This document shows positions 1-5,758 of a stretch of DNA of 6,580 bases, piece after piece. A model generated the notes under the pieces. The model ran no database searches. It saw only the letters and a list, made by a program, of their open reading frames with translations, and had not been told where the DNA came from. Made by a program: the position numbers and the translations under genes. The DNA lies in contig DATJFX010000063.1 of the NCBI GenBank assembly GCA_035495465.1, positions 1 to 6,580 on the forward strand, read 5' to 3'. The first letter of the stretch is position 1. Each line of letters begins with the position of its first letter. Origin of the DNA: DATJFX01 sp035495465. GTDB taxonomy: Bacteria > Patescibacteriota > Doudnabacteria > UBA920 > O2-02-FULL-48-8.

Positions 1-27
1 TCCCTATCAGCTGATAGGGATTTTTAT
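1..27 (+). terminator. Rho-independent terminator, possibly bidirectional
   Basis: Positions 1-20 form a perfect 10-bp palindrome, followed on the plus strand by TTTTT. This fits a terminator for a plus-strand gene outside the window. The palindrome starts 7 nt beyond the mscL stop codon, so it may also end mscL, but the U-tract needed on that side would lie outside the window. Confidence 0.7.
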
Positions 28-420
28 TTAGGTATTTAACTGGGATGTACAGTTGGGACAGCGGGTGGCTTTTAAGGCTATCGCACTCATACAGTATGGA
101 CACTGTTTTGTATCCGGCACGCCTGAGGGTTTTTTTCGAAATCGGTTAAATTGCCGAGCGATCAAAAATACCACTATAGACACGATTAGAAAATTAATCA
201 GGGCATTAATAAAGGAGCCTATACCCAAAACTCCTTCTCCAGGCAAACCCAGGGTCCAGCTGTGAAAATCTACTTTCCCGATAAAAATTCCCAAAAGCGG
301 GTTAAATATATCGTTAACGATAGAATTAACCACAGACGTAAAAGCAGCGCCGATAATCACACCGATCGCCAACTCAAGCGCATTTCCCTTCACGGCAAAT
401 TCTTTAAACTCTTTGAACAT
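28..420 (-). CDS. mscL: Large-conductance mechanosensitive channel MscL with C-terminal zinc ribbon
   Basis: This 130-aa protein is an MscL, the inner-membrane channel that opens under membrane tension and releases solutes during hypo-osmotic shock. The N-terminus (FKEFKEFAVKGNALELAIG) is the amphipathic helix leading into TM1, with the conserved GVIIGAAF pore segment at about residues 20-27. TM2 is at about 69-88 and is followed by the basic stretch RQFNRFRKK. In place of the usual charged C-terminal helix there is a CxxC-x10-CxxC motif (Cys107, 110, 121, 124), a predicted zinc ribbon. The length is normal for the family. ATG at 420-418 is the only start that leaves the N-terminal helix intact. 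There is no strong Shine-Dalgarno sequence upstream. It is divergent from the next gene, and its first codons contain that gene's -35 box. The family assignment is very secure; zinc binding is inferred. Confidence 0.96.
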   Translation of the reverse strand: MFKEFKEFAVKGNALELAIGVIIGAAFTSVVNSIVNDIFNPLLGIFIGKVDFHSWTLGLPGEGVLGIGSFINALINFLIVSIVVFLIARQFNRFRKKPSGVPDTKQCPYCMSAIALKATRCPNCTSQLNT

Positions 421-441
421 AGGATTATTGTGTACTATAAT
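413..441 (+). promoter_or_regulatory. Sigma-70-type promoter for the 175-aa orphan gene
   Basis: TTGAAC (413-418) and TATAAT (436-441) are separated by exactly 17 bp. The -35 box lies within the first codons of the divergent mscL. The expected transcription start is near 448, giving a short leader to the AGGAGG at 458-463. The -10 region CTATAATAG reads almost the same on the other strand and could also serve mscL, but no good minus-strand -35 is visible. Confidence 0.75.
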
Positions 442-467
442 AGAACAAATTTCAACCAGGAGGAATC

Positions 468-995
468 ATGCCTGAAACCCACCTAGTAAGGCTTGTGAAG
501 GAATCTTCAGCCATCACGTTCTTCGACAACGCGCTCGAACGTGTCGTCACTCCTGCGCAGAAACTAAAAATTTCCGAGGACGAACGCCGGTACGGGGCGA
601 GTATGTTGGCGTTCTTCGCCTACAATCCCACAACCCGGATGACCGAGGAGGGCACAAATCCAGGCCTTCCCGATGTCTATTGGAAATTCATCAGCAGACG
701 GGTTCTGCCGGCACAGCCGCATCAACAGGAAATCATGGCGATCTTTCTGCTCTTGCTAACCGGCTTCTACCGCCGGCAATGCGGAGGAAGATACAACCTT
801 GCGTGTTATACCACCTATGGCCAAGCGGCTTTGCTCAGAGCGTCGGAATCCAAAGAAATGCTGGAACGTCGAAAGCTGATGAGGCATACGGCCAGAAAAT
901 TCGAACTCTGGCAAGAACTGTTTCAGCAGCTCCATGACCACTTTCTTTGGGAAAGATTCGTTCTACCTTCGCATCATTCGAACCTGATCAATTAA
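468..995 (+). CDS. Hypothetical protein (orphan, 175 aa)
   Basis: I do not recognise this protein. It has clear signs of a real gene: a near-consensus promoter, AGGAGG at 458-463 four nt before ATG, GC-rich third positions through the frame, and its own terminator. The sequence is soluble-looking and rich in aromatic and charged residues. A central hydrophobic stretch (IMAIFLLLLTGFY, about residues 89-101) looks like a buried helix, because RRQCGGRY follows at once. The C-terminal third (about 125-165) is an amphipathic helix rich in Glu, Arg, Lys and Trp. There is no signal peptide, and the two cysteines (in RQCGG and NLACY) do not form a metal motif. It is monocistronic and convergent with the transporter gene, with 5 nt between stop codons. 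It is more GC-rich than the flavin and dikinase genes, which suggests a different origin or expression class. Confidence 0.85.
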   Translation: MPETHLVRLVKESSAITFFDNALERVVTPAQKLKISEDERRYGASMLAFFAYNPTTRMTEEGTNPGLPDVYWKFISRRVLPAQPHQQEIMAIFLLLLTGFYRRQCGGRYNLACYTTYGQAALLRASESKEMLERRKLMRHTARKFELWQELFQQLHDHFLWERFVLPSHHSNLIN

Positions 996-1000
996 ATCCC

Positions 1001-1936
1001 TCATACCGTCCTAGCTTCGGCTTCGGCGGTTTTTTTTATGACTTCGTTTTCGTTGACTACAGTTAAACGAGTAATAGCCAATAATAATATTAACCCGCCG
1101 ACAATCTGCATGGTCACCAATTTATCATGCAAGAAAATCCAGTTGATAACCACGGCAAATACGGGGAACGCCAATTCACATAAAGTAGCCACTGACGCAC
1201 GGGTTGATCTGAGGCCATAATAATAAATAAGCAGAGAGATCAGTCCGGCAATGATTGCAGTCATAAATACAAAAAACCAATCTTTAGAAGAAGCCAGTTT
1301 CAGCTCTGGTAAAGTTTTGTAATAAATATTTAGTAAAAACAAAAATATCAGACCTGTAAAAAATCGCAGGCTGGTTACGGCCTGGAAACTTAATTTGTCT
1401 AAGGCAACTCTGCCAAACACCGTGGACCCCGCCCAAAAGAAAGTTGCGCCCAGAGCAAGTATCACGCCCAAAGTATTTGGCCCCCACGCCAGACCAGTTA
1501 GTTTCAGATTTGGGAAAGTGACAAGATATGCGGCAAACATCGCGACCACGGCCCACAACCAAAAATTCTTTCGCGGCCGCTCACCGAGTACAAATGCCGC
1601 CAAACCAATAGCAATCAATGGCTGAAGTTTCTGAAGCAGAATCGCCACAGTTGGGCTTAAGTAATGAAAGCTTTGGGTGAAAAAAACGCCAGCCAAAGTT
1701 TGCCCCCCTAAACCTATAAAAATGATAGACAGCCACTCACGCCAGGTAAGGCTAGATAATTCCTTCAGCCGCGGCAAAAAAACCGGGAGTAAACATACGC
1801 AAATCAATATCGTTTCCATCAGAACAATCGTGGTAGAAGATAACTGCGTGGTTAAGTATTTTCGAAACGGCGCATCCATGGACCACAAGACAGCTGCAAA
1901 AGTCACAAACCACGGTCCGTAATTTTTTTTAGTCAT
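1001..1936 (-). CDS. EamA/DMT-family transporter under FMN riboswitch control, predicted riboflavin importer
   Basis: This 311-aa membrane protein has about ten predicted TM helices, in two EamA repeats. Repeat one ends in LQKLQPLIAIGLAAFVLGERP (about 101-121) and repeat two in CELAFPVFAVVINWIFLHDKL (about 253-273), the characteristic EamA pattern of a proline-containing helix followed by GE or HD. The length is typical of the family. Sequence alone does not set the substrate. However, the gene lies directly behind an FMN aptamer, and EamA-type transporters under FMN riboswitches (ImpX) or shown to carry riboflavin (RibN) are known. With a riboflavin kinase and FAD synthase just upstream, riboflavin import is the best inference. 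ATG at 1936-1934 is preceded by AAGGG with 8-nt spacing. The charged tail KKTAEAEARTV is encoded across the terminator of the convergent orphan gene. Confidence 0.9.
   Translation of the reverse strand: MTKKNYGPWFVTFAAVLWSMDAPFRKYLTTQLSSTTIVLMETILICVCLLPVFLPRLKELSSLTWREWLSIIFIGLGGQTLAGVFFTQSFHYLSPTVAILLQKLQPLIAIGLAAFVLGERPRKNFWLWAVVAMFAAYLVTFPNLKLTGLAWGPNTLGVILALGATFFWAGSTVFGRVALDKLSFQAVTSLRFFTGLIFLFLLNIYYKTLPELKLASSKDWFFVFMTAIIAGLISLLIYYYGLRSTRASVATLCELAFPVFAVVINWIFLHDKLVTMQIVGGLILLLAITRLTVVNENEVIKKTAEAEARTV
1005..1037 (+). terminator. UUCG-capped intrinsic terminator of the orphan gene
   Basis: ACCGTC (1005-1010) pairs with GGCGGT (1025-1030, one G.U). Inside it, AGC-TTCG-GCT forms a 3-bp stem with a cUUCGg tetraloop, across a 2x2 internal loop. 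Eight T residues run from 1030 to 1037. The whole terminator lies inside the last dozen codons of the convergent transporter gene. No U-tract follows the hairpin on the minus strand, so it is one-directional. Confidence 0.87.
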
Positions 1937-1941
1937 AATAA

Positions 1942-1960
1942 ATACCCTTTTTCAGGGCAT
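1942..1960 (-). promoter_or_regulatory. Riboswitch expression platform: Shine-Dalgarno sequester hairpin
   Basis: On the minus-strand RNA, AUGCCCU (1960-1954) pairs with AGGGUAU (1948-1942) around a GAAAA loop: seven pairs, one of them G.U. The AAGGG used by the transporter start at 1936 is trapped in this stem. The 5' arm with its flank (UGCCCUGAA, 1959-1951) is also perfectly complementary over 9 nt to UUCAGGGCA (2116-2108) at the 5' edge of the FMN aptamer. The region can therefore either sequester the ribosome-binding site or pair with the aptamer 5' side and free it. Confidence 0.75.
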
Positions 1961-1975
1961 AAATAAAAAAGCAAT

Positions 1976-2118
1976 CCTTCTTTCATCCGGACTATGACCG
2001 TCGCCCTCGGAATTTCACCGAATCGTGCCACCAATGGTAGCTCGCGGGGTTTATCCCACACCAAAAAATTTTGGTGTGGGATTTACCGCCGGTAGAGAGT
2101 TTCGCTCTGCCCTGAAGG
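1976..2118 (-). promoter_or_regulatory. FMN riboswitch (RFN element)
   Basis: The minus strand carries the conserved RFN blocks in order: ACCGGCGGUAA, then a variable arm, CCCGCGAGC, GGUGAAAUUCCGAGG, CGACGGU, UAGUCCGGAUGAAAGAAGG. P1 is CCUUC (2118-2114) with GAAGG (1980-1976). The variable arm is a long perfect hairpin, CCCACACC against GGUGUGGG. This family binds flavin mononucleotide and shuts off riboflavin synthesis or transport genes when FMN is abundant. Here the only gene downstream is the transporter. Orientation, position and the downstream sequester hairpin agree with translational OFF control. Confidence 0.96.
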
Positions 2119-2130
2119 TTAATTAAATAT

Positions 2131-2139
2131 ATTATATCA
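2131..2139 (-). promoter_or_regulatory. Extended -10 promoter for riboswitch and transporter
   Basis: TGATATAAT on the minus strand (TG at 2139-2138, TATAAT at 2136-2131) is a perfect extended -10 element overlapping the stop codon of the riboflavin kinase gene. No convincing -35 is present, which extended -10 promoters tolerate. The expected start near 2124 would begin the transcript about six nt before aptamer P1, so the transporter can be expressed separately from the upstream operon. Confidence 0.6.
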
Positions 2140-2491
2140 CAGGCAAATGAAAATATTCTATCCCAGCCTGTTTATCTTTTTGCATTTGGGCAATTAATTC
2201 TTCTGCGGTCGCAAACTTCATGTTTGGCCGGAAAAATTTTTCTGTTTCGCCTTCAACTTCCTGCCCATAAATATCTAAATTAAAATTCAAAACATGCGCC
2301 TCAATCTTTCGCTCGGTCTGACCGAAAGTTTCCGCCGCGCCAATAAAAATTAAACTTGGTGCCCCGAGCAAAGTGCCGAAATAAACTCCATCTTGTAAAT
2401 CTAAATTTTCCGGAGCATCGAGATTGGCAGTTGGAAACCCTAGCGCTTTTCCCCTTCCCGCTCCTTTTTTTATTATCCCTTTAAACTTCAT
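2132..2491 (-). CDS. Stand-alone riboflavin kinase (RFK domain)
   Basis: This 119-aa protein matches the riboflavin kinase domain, which in most bacteria is the C-terminal half of bifunctional RibF. It would phosphorylate riboflavin with ATP to give FMN. The core motif GAGRGKALGFPTAN (residues 10-23) contains the nucleotide/Mg-binding PTAN. IEAHVLNFNLDIYG (63-76) carries Glu64, aligned with the family's catalytic glutamate. The C-terminal segment FFRPNMKFATAEELIAQMQKD is also typical. The usual NPTFG is changed to AETFG at 53-57. No nucleotidyltransferase domain is attached; that activity seems to come from the gene two positions upstream. The start overlaps the preceding gene by 11 nt, so translation is probably coupled, with AAGGA just before the ATG. 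Confidence 0.92.
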   Translation of the reverse strand: MKFKGIIKKGAGRGKALGFPTANLDAPENLDLQDGVYFGTLLGAPSLIFIGAAETFGQTERKIEAHVLNFNLDIYGQEVEGETEKFFRPNMKFATAEELIAQMQKDKQAGIEYFHLPVI

Positions 2492-2804
2492 AATCCTTAA
2501 GTTCGGTTACATCAATTGCTGGTTGTTCATATGGATGAGCTTCGCGGACCATATGTATCACAGAATCTAAAATATCTTCTGTGACTATAGTCTCTATCCG
2601 TTCTTCTTCCACTTCGGCCAATTGATTTATTTCTCCGATCGCAGGGTTAGCACCTTTCAGGGGTCGAAACCGACCCACTCCTCGAATGGAAAAAGAACAC
2701 GCGTCGTAGTTTCCCATTTTCCCAGCCCCGCTCGTAGCTAAAACTGCTCGAATTTTCTCGGCATGCGATACAGGCACATGAATGGACATATTATATTTTT
2801 TCAT
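2481..2804 (-). CDS. NIF3/YqfO-type CutA-like domain protein
   Basis: This 107-aa protein matches the small domain inserted in some NIF3 (YqfO) proteins, which also exists as a stand-alone protein with a PII/CutA-like ferredoxin fold. Diagnostic blocks are GAGKMGNYDACSF (26-38), GRFRPLKGANPAIG (44-57), a VEEERIETIV strand (about 65-74) and AHPYEQPAIDV (89-99). The length suits the stand-alone form. Its biochemical role is unknown; PII/CutA-like trimers often bind ligands or metals, which is only an analogy here. It overlaps the FAD synthase gene by 14 nt and the kinase gene by 11 nt, so it is translationally embedded between two flavin enzymes. An internal ATG at 2789 (residue 6) is a possible alternative start, since MSIHVPVSH already begins the first strand. 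Confidence 0.85.
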   Translation of the reverse strand: MKKYNMSIHVPVSHAEKIRAVLATSGAGKMGNYDACSFSIRGVGRFRPLKGANPAIGEINQLAEVEEERIETIVTEDILDSVIHMVREAHPYEQPAIDVTELKDYEV

Positions 2805-3264
2805 CTAAGTTCTTTCTAATTATTTTACTTTTATAGATCTCAGGCCAATGTGGCTTCATGCGTACTACTTTGGTGTTTTTCAATCCATGCTTTACTAATT
2901 CATTTTCAAAAGAACTAATTTGCTTCCTATTATCTGTTAGCTGATCACTAATATATGTCTTTTGATCATAACCCAGTGCGATCACATCCGGTTTTTCTTT
3001 GAGGATATGCGGCCAGGGATCTTTCAGACCGCCTAAGACGGCCTTATCCACGACTGGCAATAAACTAATATTTTGCAAGCGTAAACGTTCATCATGAATG
3101 GCTTTCTGGCCTTTTACTTTGAAAACATTTATATCCCGAGCCACAGAAACTATTAATTTATCTCCCAGCTCCCGGGCCTGAACTAAAAAATTCAAATGTC
3201 CAGGGTGAAGCAAATCAAAAACCCCAAACACCATAACTTTTACATTTTTAGTACTTTTCTTCAT
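2791..3264 (-). CDS. ribL: RibL-like FAD synthase (cytidylyltransferase-family nucleotidyltransferase)
   Basis: This 157-aa protein is a nucleotidyltransferase of the HxGH (TagD/RibL) superfamily. FGVFDLLHPGHLNFL (13-27) holds the HPGH nucleotide-binding motif at 20-23. It is followed by LGDKLIVSVARD, the KVKGQKAIHDERLRL substrate-binding segment, and VVDKAVLGGLKDPWPHILKEKPDVIALGYDQ. The C-terminal YKSKIIRK resembles the SKIIK end of archaeal RibL rather than the RTEGIST motif of TagD. RibL adenylylates FMN to FAD. With a riboflavin kinase two genes downstream and an FMN riboswitch nearby, FAD synthase is the best reading; glycerol-3-phosphate cytidylyltransferase is the main alternative. It has no cysteines. 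Its ATG overlaps the stop of the dikinase gene as ATGA, and an AAAGGA lies about 14 nt upstream of the start. Confidence 0.82.
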   Translation of the reverse strand: MKKSTKNVKVMVFGVFDLLHPGHLNFLVQARELGDKLIVSVARDINVFKVKGQKAIHDERLRLQNISLLPVVDKAVLGGLKDPWPHILKEKPDVIALGYDQKTYISDQLTDNRKQISSFENELVKHGLKNTKVVRMKPHWPEIYKSKIIRKNLDEKI

Positions 3265-4745
3265 AACTTTCTGACTATTCCTTTATATGCATCAACTTCA
3301 ACCATGTCACCATCTTTAAAAACTTTCGTCGCAATCTTAGTCCCTATCACACACGGCGTTCCCATTTCACGAGATACGATAGCTGCGTGGGAAGTTATAC
3401 CACCTTGTTCGGTTACGATGGCTCCGGCTTTTTTCATGGCTGGCACTACGTCTGGATTGGTCGCGATACTAACCAAAATATCTCCTTGCTTCATTTTCTT
3501 CATATCCCGGATGGAATTTACTATTTTTACACGGCCCTGCACTTTTCCCACACAAGCAGTTTGCCCATTCAGTTCAGACACATTGTGGTCAGAGTTTTTT
3601 ACAATTTTATTCTCAAATGTCGCCGCTTTCTTTCCATAAAAAACCATATCCAAGTCTTTTTCTGCATAATAAATAAAATATTTGGTTCGCTGTTTTAACT
3701 CTTTTCGTAAGCCAGGGGTAATTTTTCCGTCTCTTAGCCCTAATTTTACTTCTCTAGGGAACATAAAACGACTTTCCATAAAACTAATTTTAAGGCGTTT
3801 AGCTAGTTCGGCAAAAATAAAATCCATTTTATAAGCCCAAAAAAGCTGAGCATCGCGGCGATATAATTTGGTCACAGCAAATTCTGCATAGATATTAACT
3901 ATGCGGATCTGTTTTCTCGCTAAATGTAATTTTTTATAAAGCTGTTTTTGCTTCTTTAAAGTTTGTCGAAAGATGCGATTTTCCTTACCTAATAGCACTG
4001 CAGCATTTTCGCCTGAAGAAATAAACTTTTTGATCTCGTTTATATAATACTTTTCGTTATAAACTCCATGTTTTCCTATCCAGAGATGCTTTAAGTAAAA
4101 ATACTTTTCTAAATGCTTATTTAAAGCTTCGGAAAACTTAGGATTTTTTTTCTGAAATAAAACAACCAGATTCAAAAATGATTCATGCTCTTGTTGAATA
4201 ATACTTTTTTCCGGATGAGTACTTAGAACTACCAAAGCGGAATTAACTTCATCTTCATCCAACTCTAAACGTAAAATAGACTTTATATAATTGGTAAAAT
4301 TACCATGAAACATATCTATAGCATTAGGTAGCCAGCCCCAGGTATATAGTTCAGTATGAATTTTATCTAACTTTTCATAAAAATCGGATAATTGGCTATT
4401 GGATAAGTTTTTTAAAAAGTCTGGATTAATTTGTTCGCTAAACTTTTTTAAGACGTCCGAATGTTTGCGGATATTCTGATTAATTTTTTCTCCAAAATCC
4501 GGATTTGCTACAATCATTTTCAAAATATGTTTAGCAAAGTCGTCTGATTCCCTCTCTCCATAATAAAACTTAAGGTTATATCCACGGTACACACAAAGAA
4601 TTCTTTTGTATTCTCGCTTCACCGTTTTAACCAAGTCATTAGCAAAAGCTGATAGCCAAATTTGCGAAAATTGAAAATCTATGTCTGGTATATCTTCTGC
4701 CAGCATCCAAGGATCTGAATCATTAAAAAATTTAGGTTTCTTCAT
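3261..4745 (-). CDS. PEP-synthase-like dikinase, central helical region plus phosphohistidine domain
   Basis: This 494-aa protein ends in a PEP-utilising mobile (swivelling) domain at about 393-494. The signature EQGGITSHAAIVSREMGTP is present, and His453 is the expected phosphate carrier. The first roughly 390 residues are helical, rich in Lys, Tyr and Phe, and have no motif I can name; by position they would be the acceptor-binding part. The C-terminal PEP/pyruvate-binding barrel of PEP synthase or PPDK is absent, and the protein stops straight after the His domain, as in rifampin phosphotransferases. The start at 4745 gives an ATGA overlap with the ATP-grasp gene. An ATG at 4802 would add 19 residues overlapping that gene by 61 nt and is less likely. 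The acceptor substrate is unknown. Confidence 0.85.
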   Translation of the reverse strand: MKKPKFFNDSDPWMLAEDIPDIDFQFSQIWLSAFANDLVKTVKREYKRILCVYRGYNLKFYYGERESDDFAKHILKMIVANPDFGEKINQNIRKHSDVLKKFSEQINPDFLKNLSNSQLSDFYEKLDKIHTELYTWGWLPNAIDMFHGNFTNYIKSILRLELDEDEVNSALVVLSTHPEKSIIQQEHESFLNLVVLFQKKNPKFSEALNKHLEKYFYLKHLWIGKHGVYNEKYYINEIKKFISSGENAAVLLGKENRIFRQTLKKQKQLYKKLHLARKQIRIVNIYAEFAVTKLYRRDAQLFWAYKMDFIFAELAKRLKISFMESRFMFPREVKLGLRDGKITPGLRKELKQRTKYFIYYAEKDLDMVFYGKKAATFENKIVKNSDHNVSELNGQTACVGKVQGRVKIVNSIRDMKKMKQGDILVSIATNPDVVPAMKKAGAIVTEQGGITSHAAIVSREMGTPCVIGTKIATKVFKDGDMVEVDAYKGIVRKL

Positions 4746-5677
4746 AAAGTTGTAATCGGTCTTGATTGAGTAATGTAAAATTTTCCACCCGCCAAAGCCC
4801 ATTCGATATCTTCCGGAACTTTGTAATGCTTTTCGATATTTTTACAAATCTTGGCCAGCTCTACTATTTGTTTACCAATTAGTTTCTGTTTACCGCCGAC
4901 TTTTGCGGATAATTTCTTCTGCATATTTTTCTGCCCAACTTTATAAATAGCCATATTTTGTTCTGACACATTTATATCTAGAATTGAAAAATCATCTTTA
5001 TGCACGACATACGTATCCGGAGTCACAGATCCTGAAACAACAGCTTCGCCTAGGCCAAATCCAGCTTCTATCACCATTTGATTCCGGTCTTTGGTCACAG
5101 GATGCACGGTAAAACAAATTCCAGAGACTTCAGATTGGACCATAGTTTGAATTACAACTGCTACTGAAACTTTTTCTTTTTGCATCTTTTTCTCGATCCT
5201 ATAAAAAATCGCACGGGGTGTGAACAACGACGACCAGCACATTTGAACATTTTTTAAAACATCTTTTTCTGTAGTATTTAAATAAGTTTCTAATTGTCCA
5301 GCCCAAGCCGCAGCGCTGCTGTCTTCAGCAGTAGCTGATGATCTGACTGCAACAAAGGGCGACTTCAATGCCTTGAAATTTTTTGTAATTTCATCGGCTA
5401 TATCCTTAGGTATCCTGACCTTTTTAATTAATCCTCGAATGTCTTCCGATGCCTCTTCTACAGAATTTATATCTTTATGATTCACTTTTTTCAGAGCCGC
5501 TTCAATCTCTGCATCTAGCTCTGTCTCTTCCAAAAAACGATCGAAAGCAGAAGCCAGCACCACAAATCCTGGCGGCACAGGAATTTTCGCATTCGTCATC
5601 TCACCCAGGGACGCACCTTTGCCCCCAGCTTCAAAGCTTGATTTTTTACTGAGTTGTTTGAAGAATTTGATAAACAT
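4742..5677 (-). CDS. PEP-synthase-like dikinase, ATP-grasp (PPDK_N) subunit
   Basis: This 311-aa protein corresponds to the complete N-terminal nucleotide-binding domain of PEP synthase/PPDK, the part that transfers the beta-phosphate of ATP to the histidine of the mobile domain. Visible motifs are the GGKGASLGEM glycine loop (18-27), PVPPGFVV (33-40), VAVRSSATAED (109-119), the WAGQLETYLN loop, SGICFTVHP, EAGFGLGEAVVSGSVTPD, and the closing TQSRPITTL (303-311), which normally ends the domain. The protein ends exactly at this boundary, and the rest follows in the next gene through an ATGA overlap. This is therefore a split enzyme rather than a frameshift inside a domain. ATG at 5677 has only a weak AAGAAAA upstream. 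No clear promoter lies between it and tRNA-Pro, so co-transcription from the tRNA promoter is possible. Confidence 0.9.
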   Translation of the reverse strand: MFIKFFKQLSKKSSFEAGGKGASLGEMTNAKIPVPPGFVVLASAFDRFLEETELDAEIEAALKKVNHKDINSVEEASEDIRGLIKKVRIPKDIADEITKNFKALKSPFVAVRSSATAEDSSAAAWAGQLETYLNTTEKDVLKNVQMCWSSLFTPRAIFYRIEKKMQKEKVSVAVVIQTMVQSEVSGICFTVHPVTKDRNQMVIEAGFGLGEAVVSGSVTPDTYVVHKDDFSILDINVSEQNMAIYKVGQKNMQKKLSAKVGGKQKLIGKQIVELAKICKNIEKHYKVPEDIEWALAGGKFYITQSRPITTL

Positions 5678-5690
5678 AAATTATTTTCTT

Positions 5691-5758
5691 AGCGAGGACG
5701 GGCGTTTGGAGAATACTTAATTAATTTATTTTTCCAGCGAGGGCATGCGCTTGGAGAA
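5691..5758 (+). repeat. Pair of 23-nt imperfect direct repeats
   Basis: AGCGAGGACGGGCGTTTGGA plus GAA (5691-5713) and AGCGAGGGCATGCGCTTGGA plus GAA (5736-5758) are identical at 19 of 23 positions and separated by 22 nt of AT-rich sequence. The second copy is the 5' arm of the structured element at 5737-5833. The first copy has no perfectly matching arm of its own in the window but can pair imperfectly with that element's 3' arm. Confidence 0.85.

Noticed and set aside
53..486. Plus-strand open frames opposite mscL
   Set aside because: They are shadows of mscL. The second also overlaps the promoter and leader of the orphan gene.
1961..1980. U-tract after the FMN aptamer as a transcription terminator
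   Set aside because: No GC-rich hairpin directly precedes the U6, and the anti-P1 and sequester pairings explain control at translation better.
3196..3698. Plus-strand open frames opposite the dikinase C-terminal domain
   Set aside because: They lie antisense to the unmistakable TSHAA phosphohistidine domain and show no family features or ribosome-binding sites.
1001..5677. Recoded UGA (Gracilibacteria/SR1 code)
   Set aside because: TGA serves as the natural stop of the transporter, both dikinase genes and their ATGA overlaps, and the proteins end at correct family boundaries.
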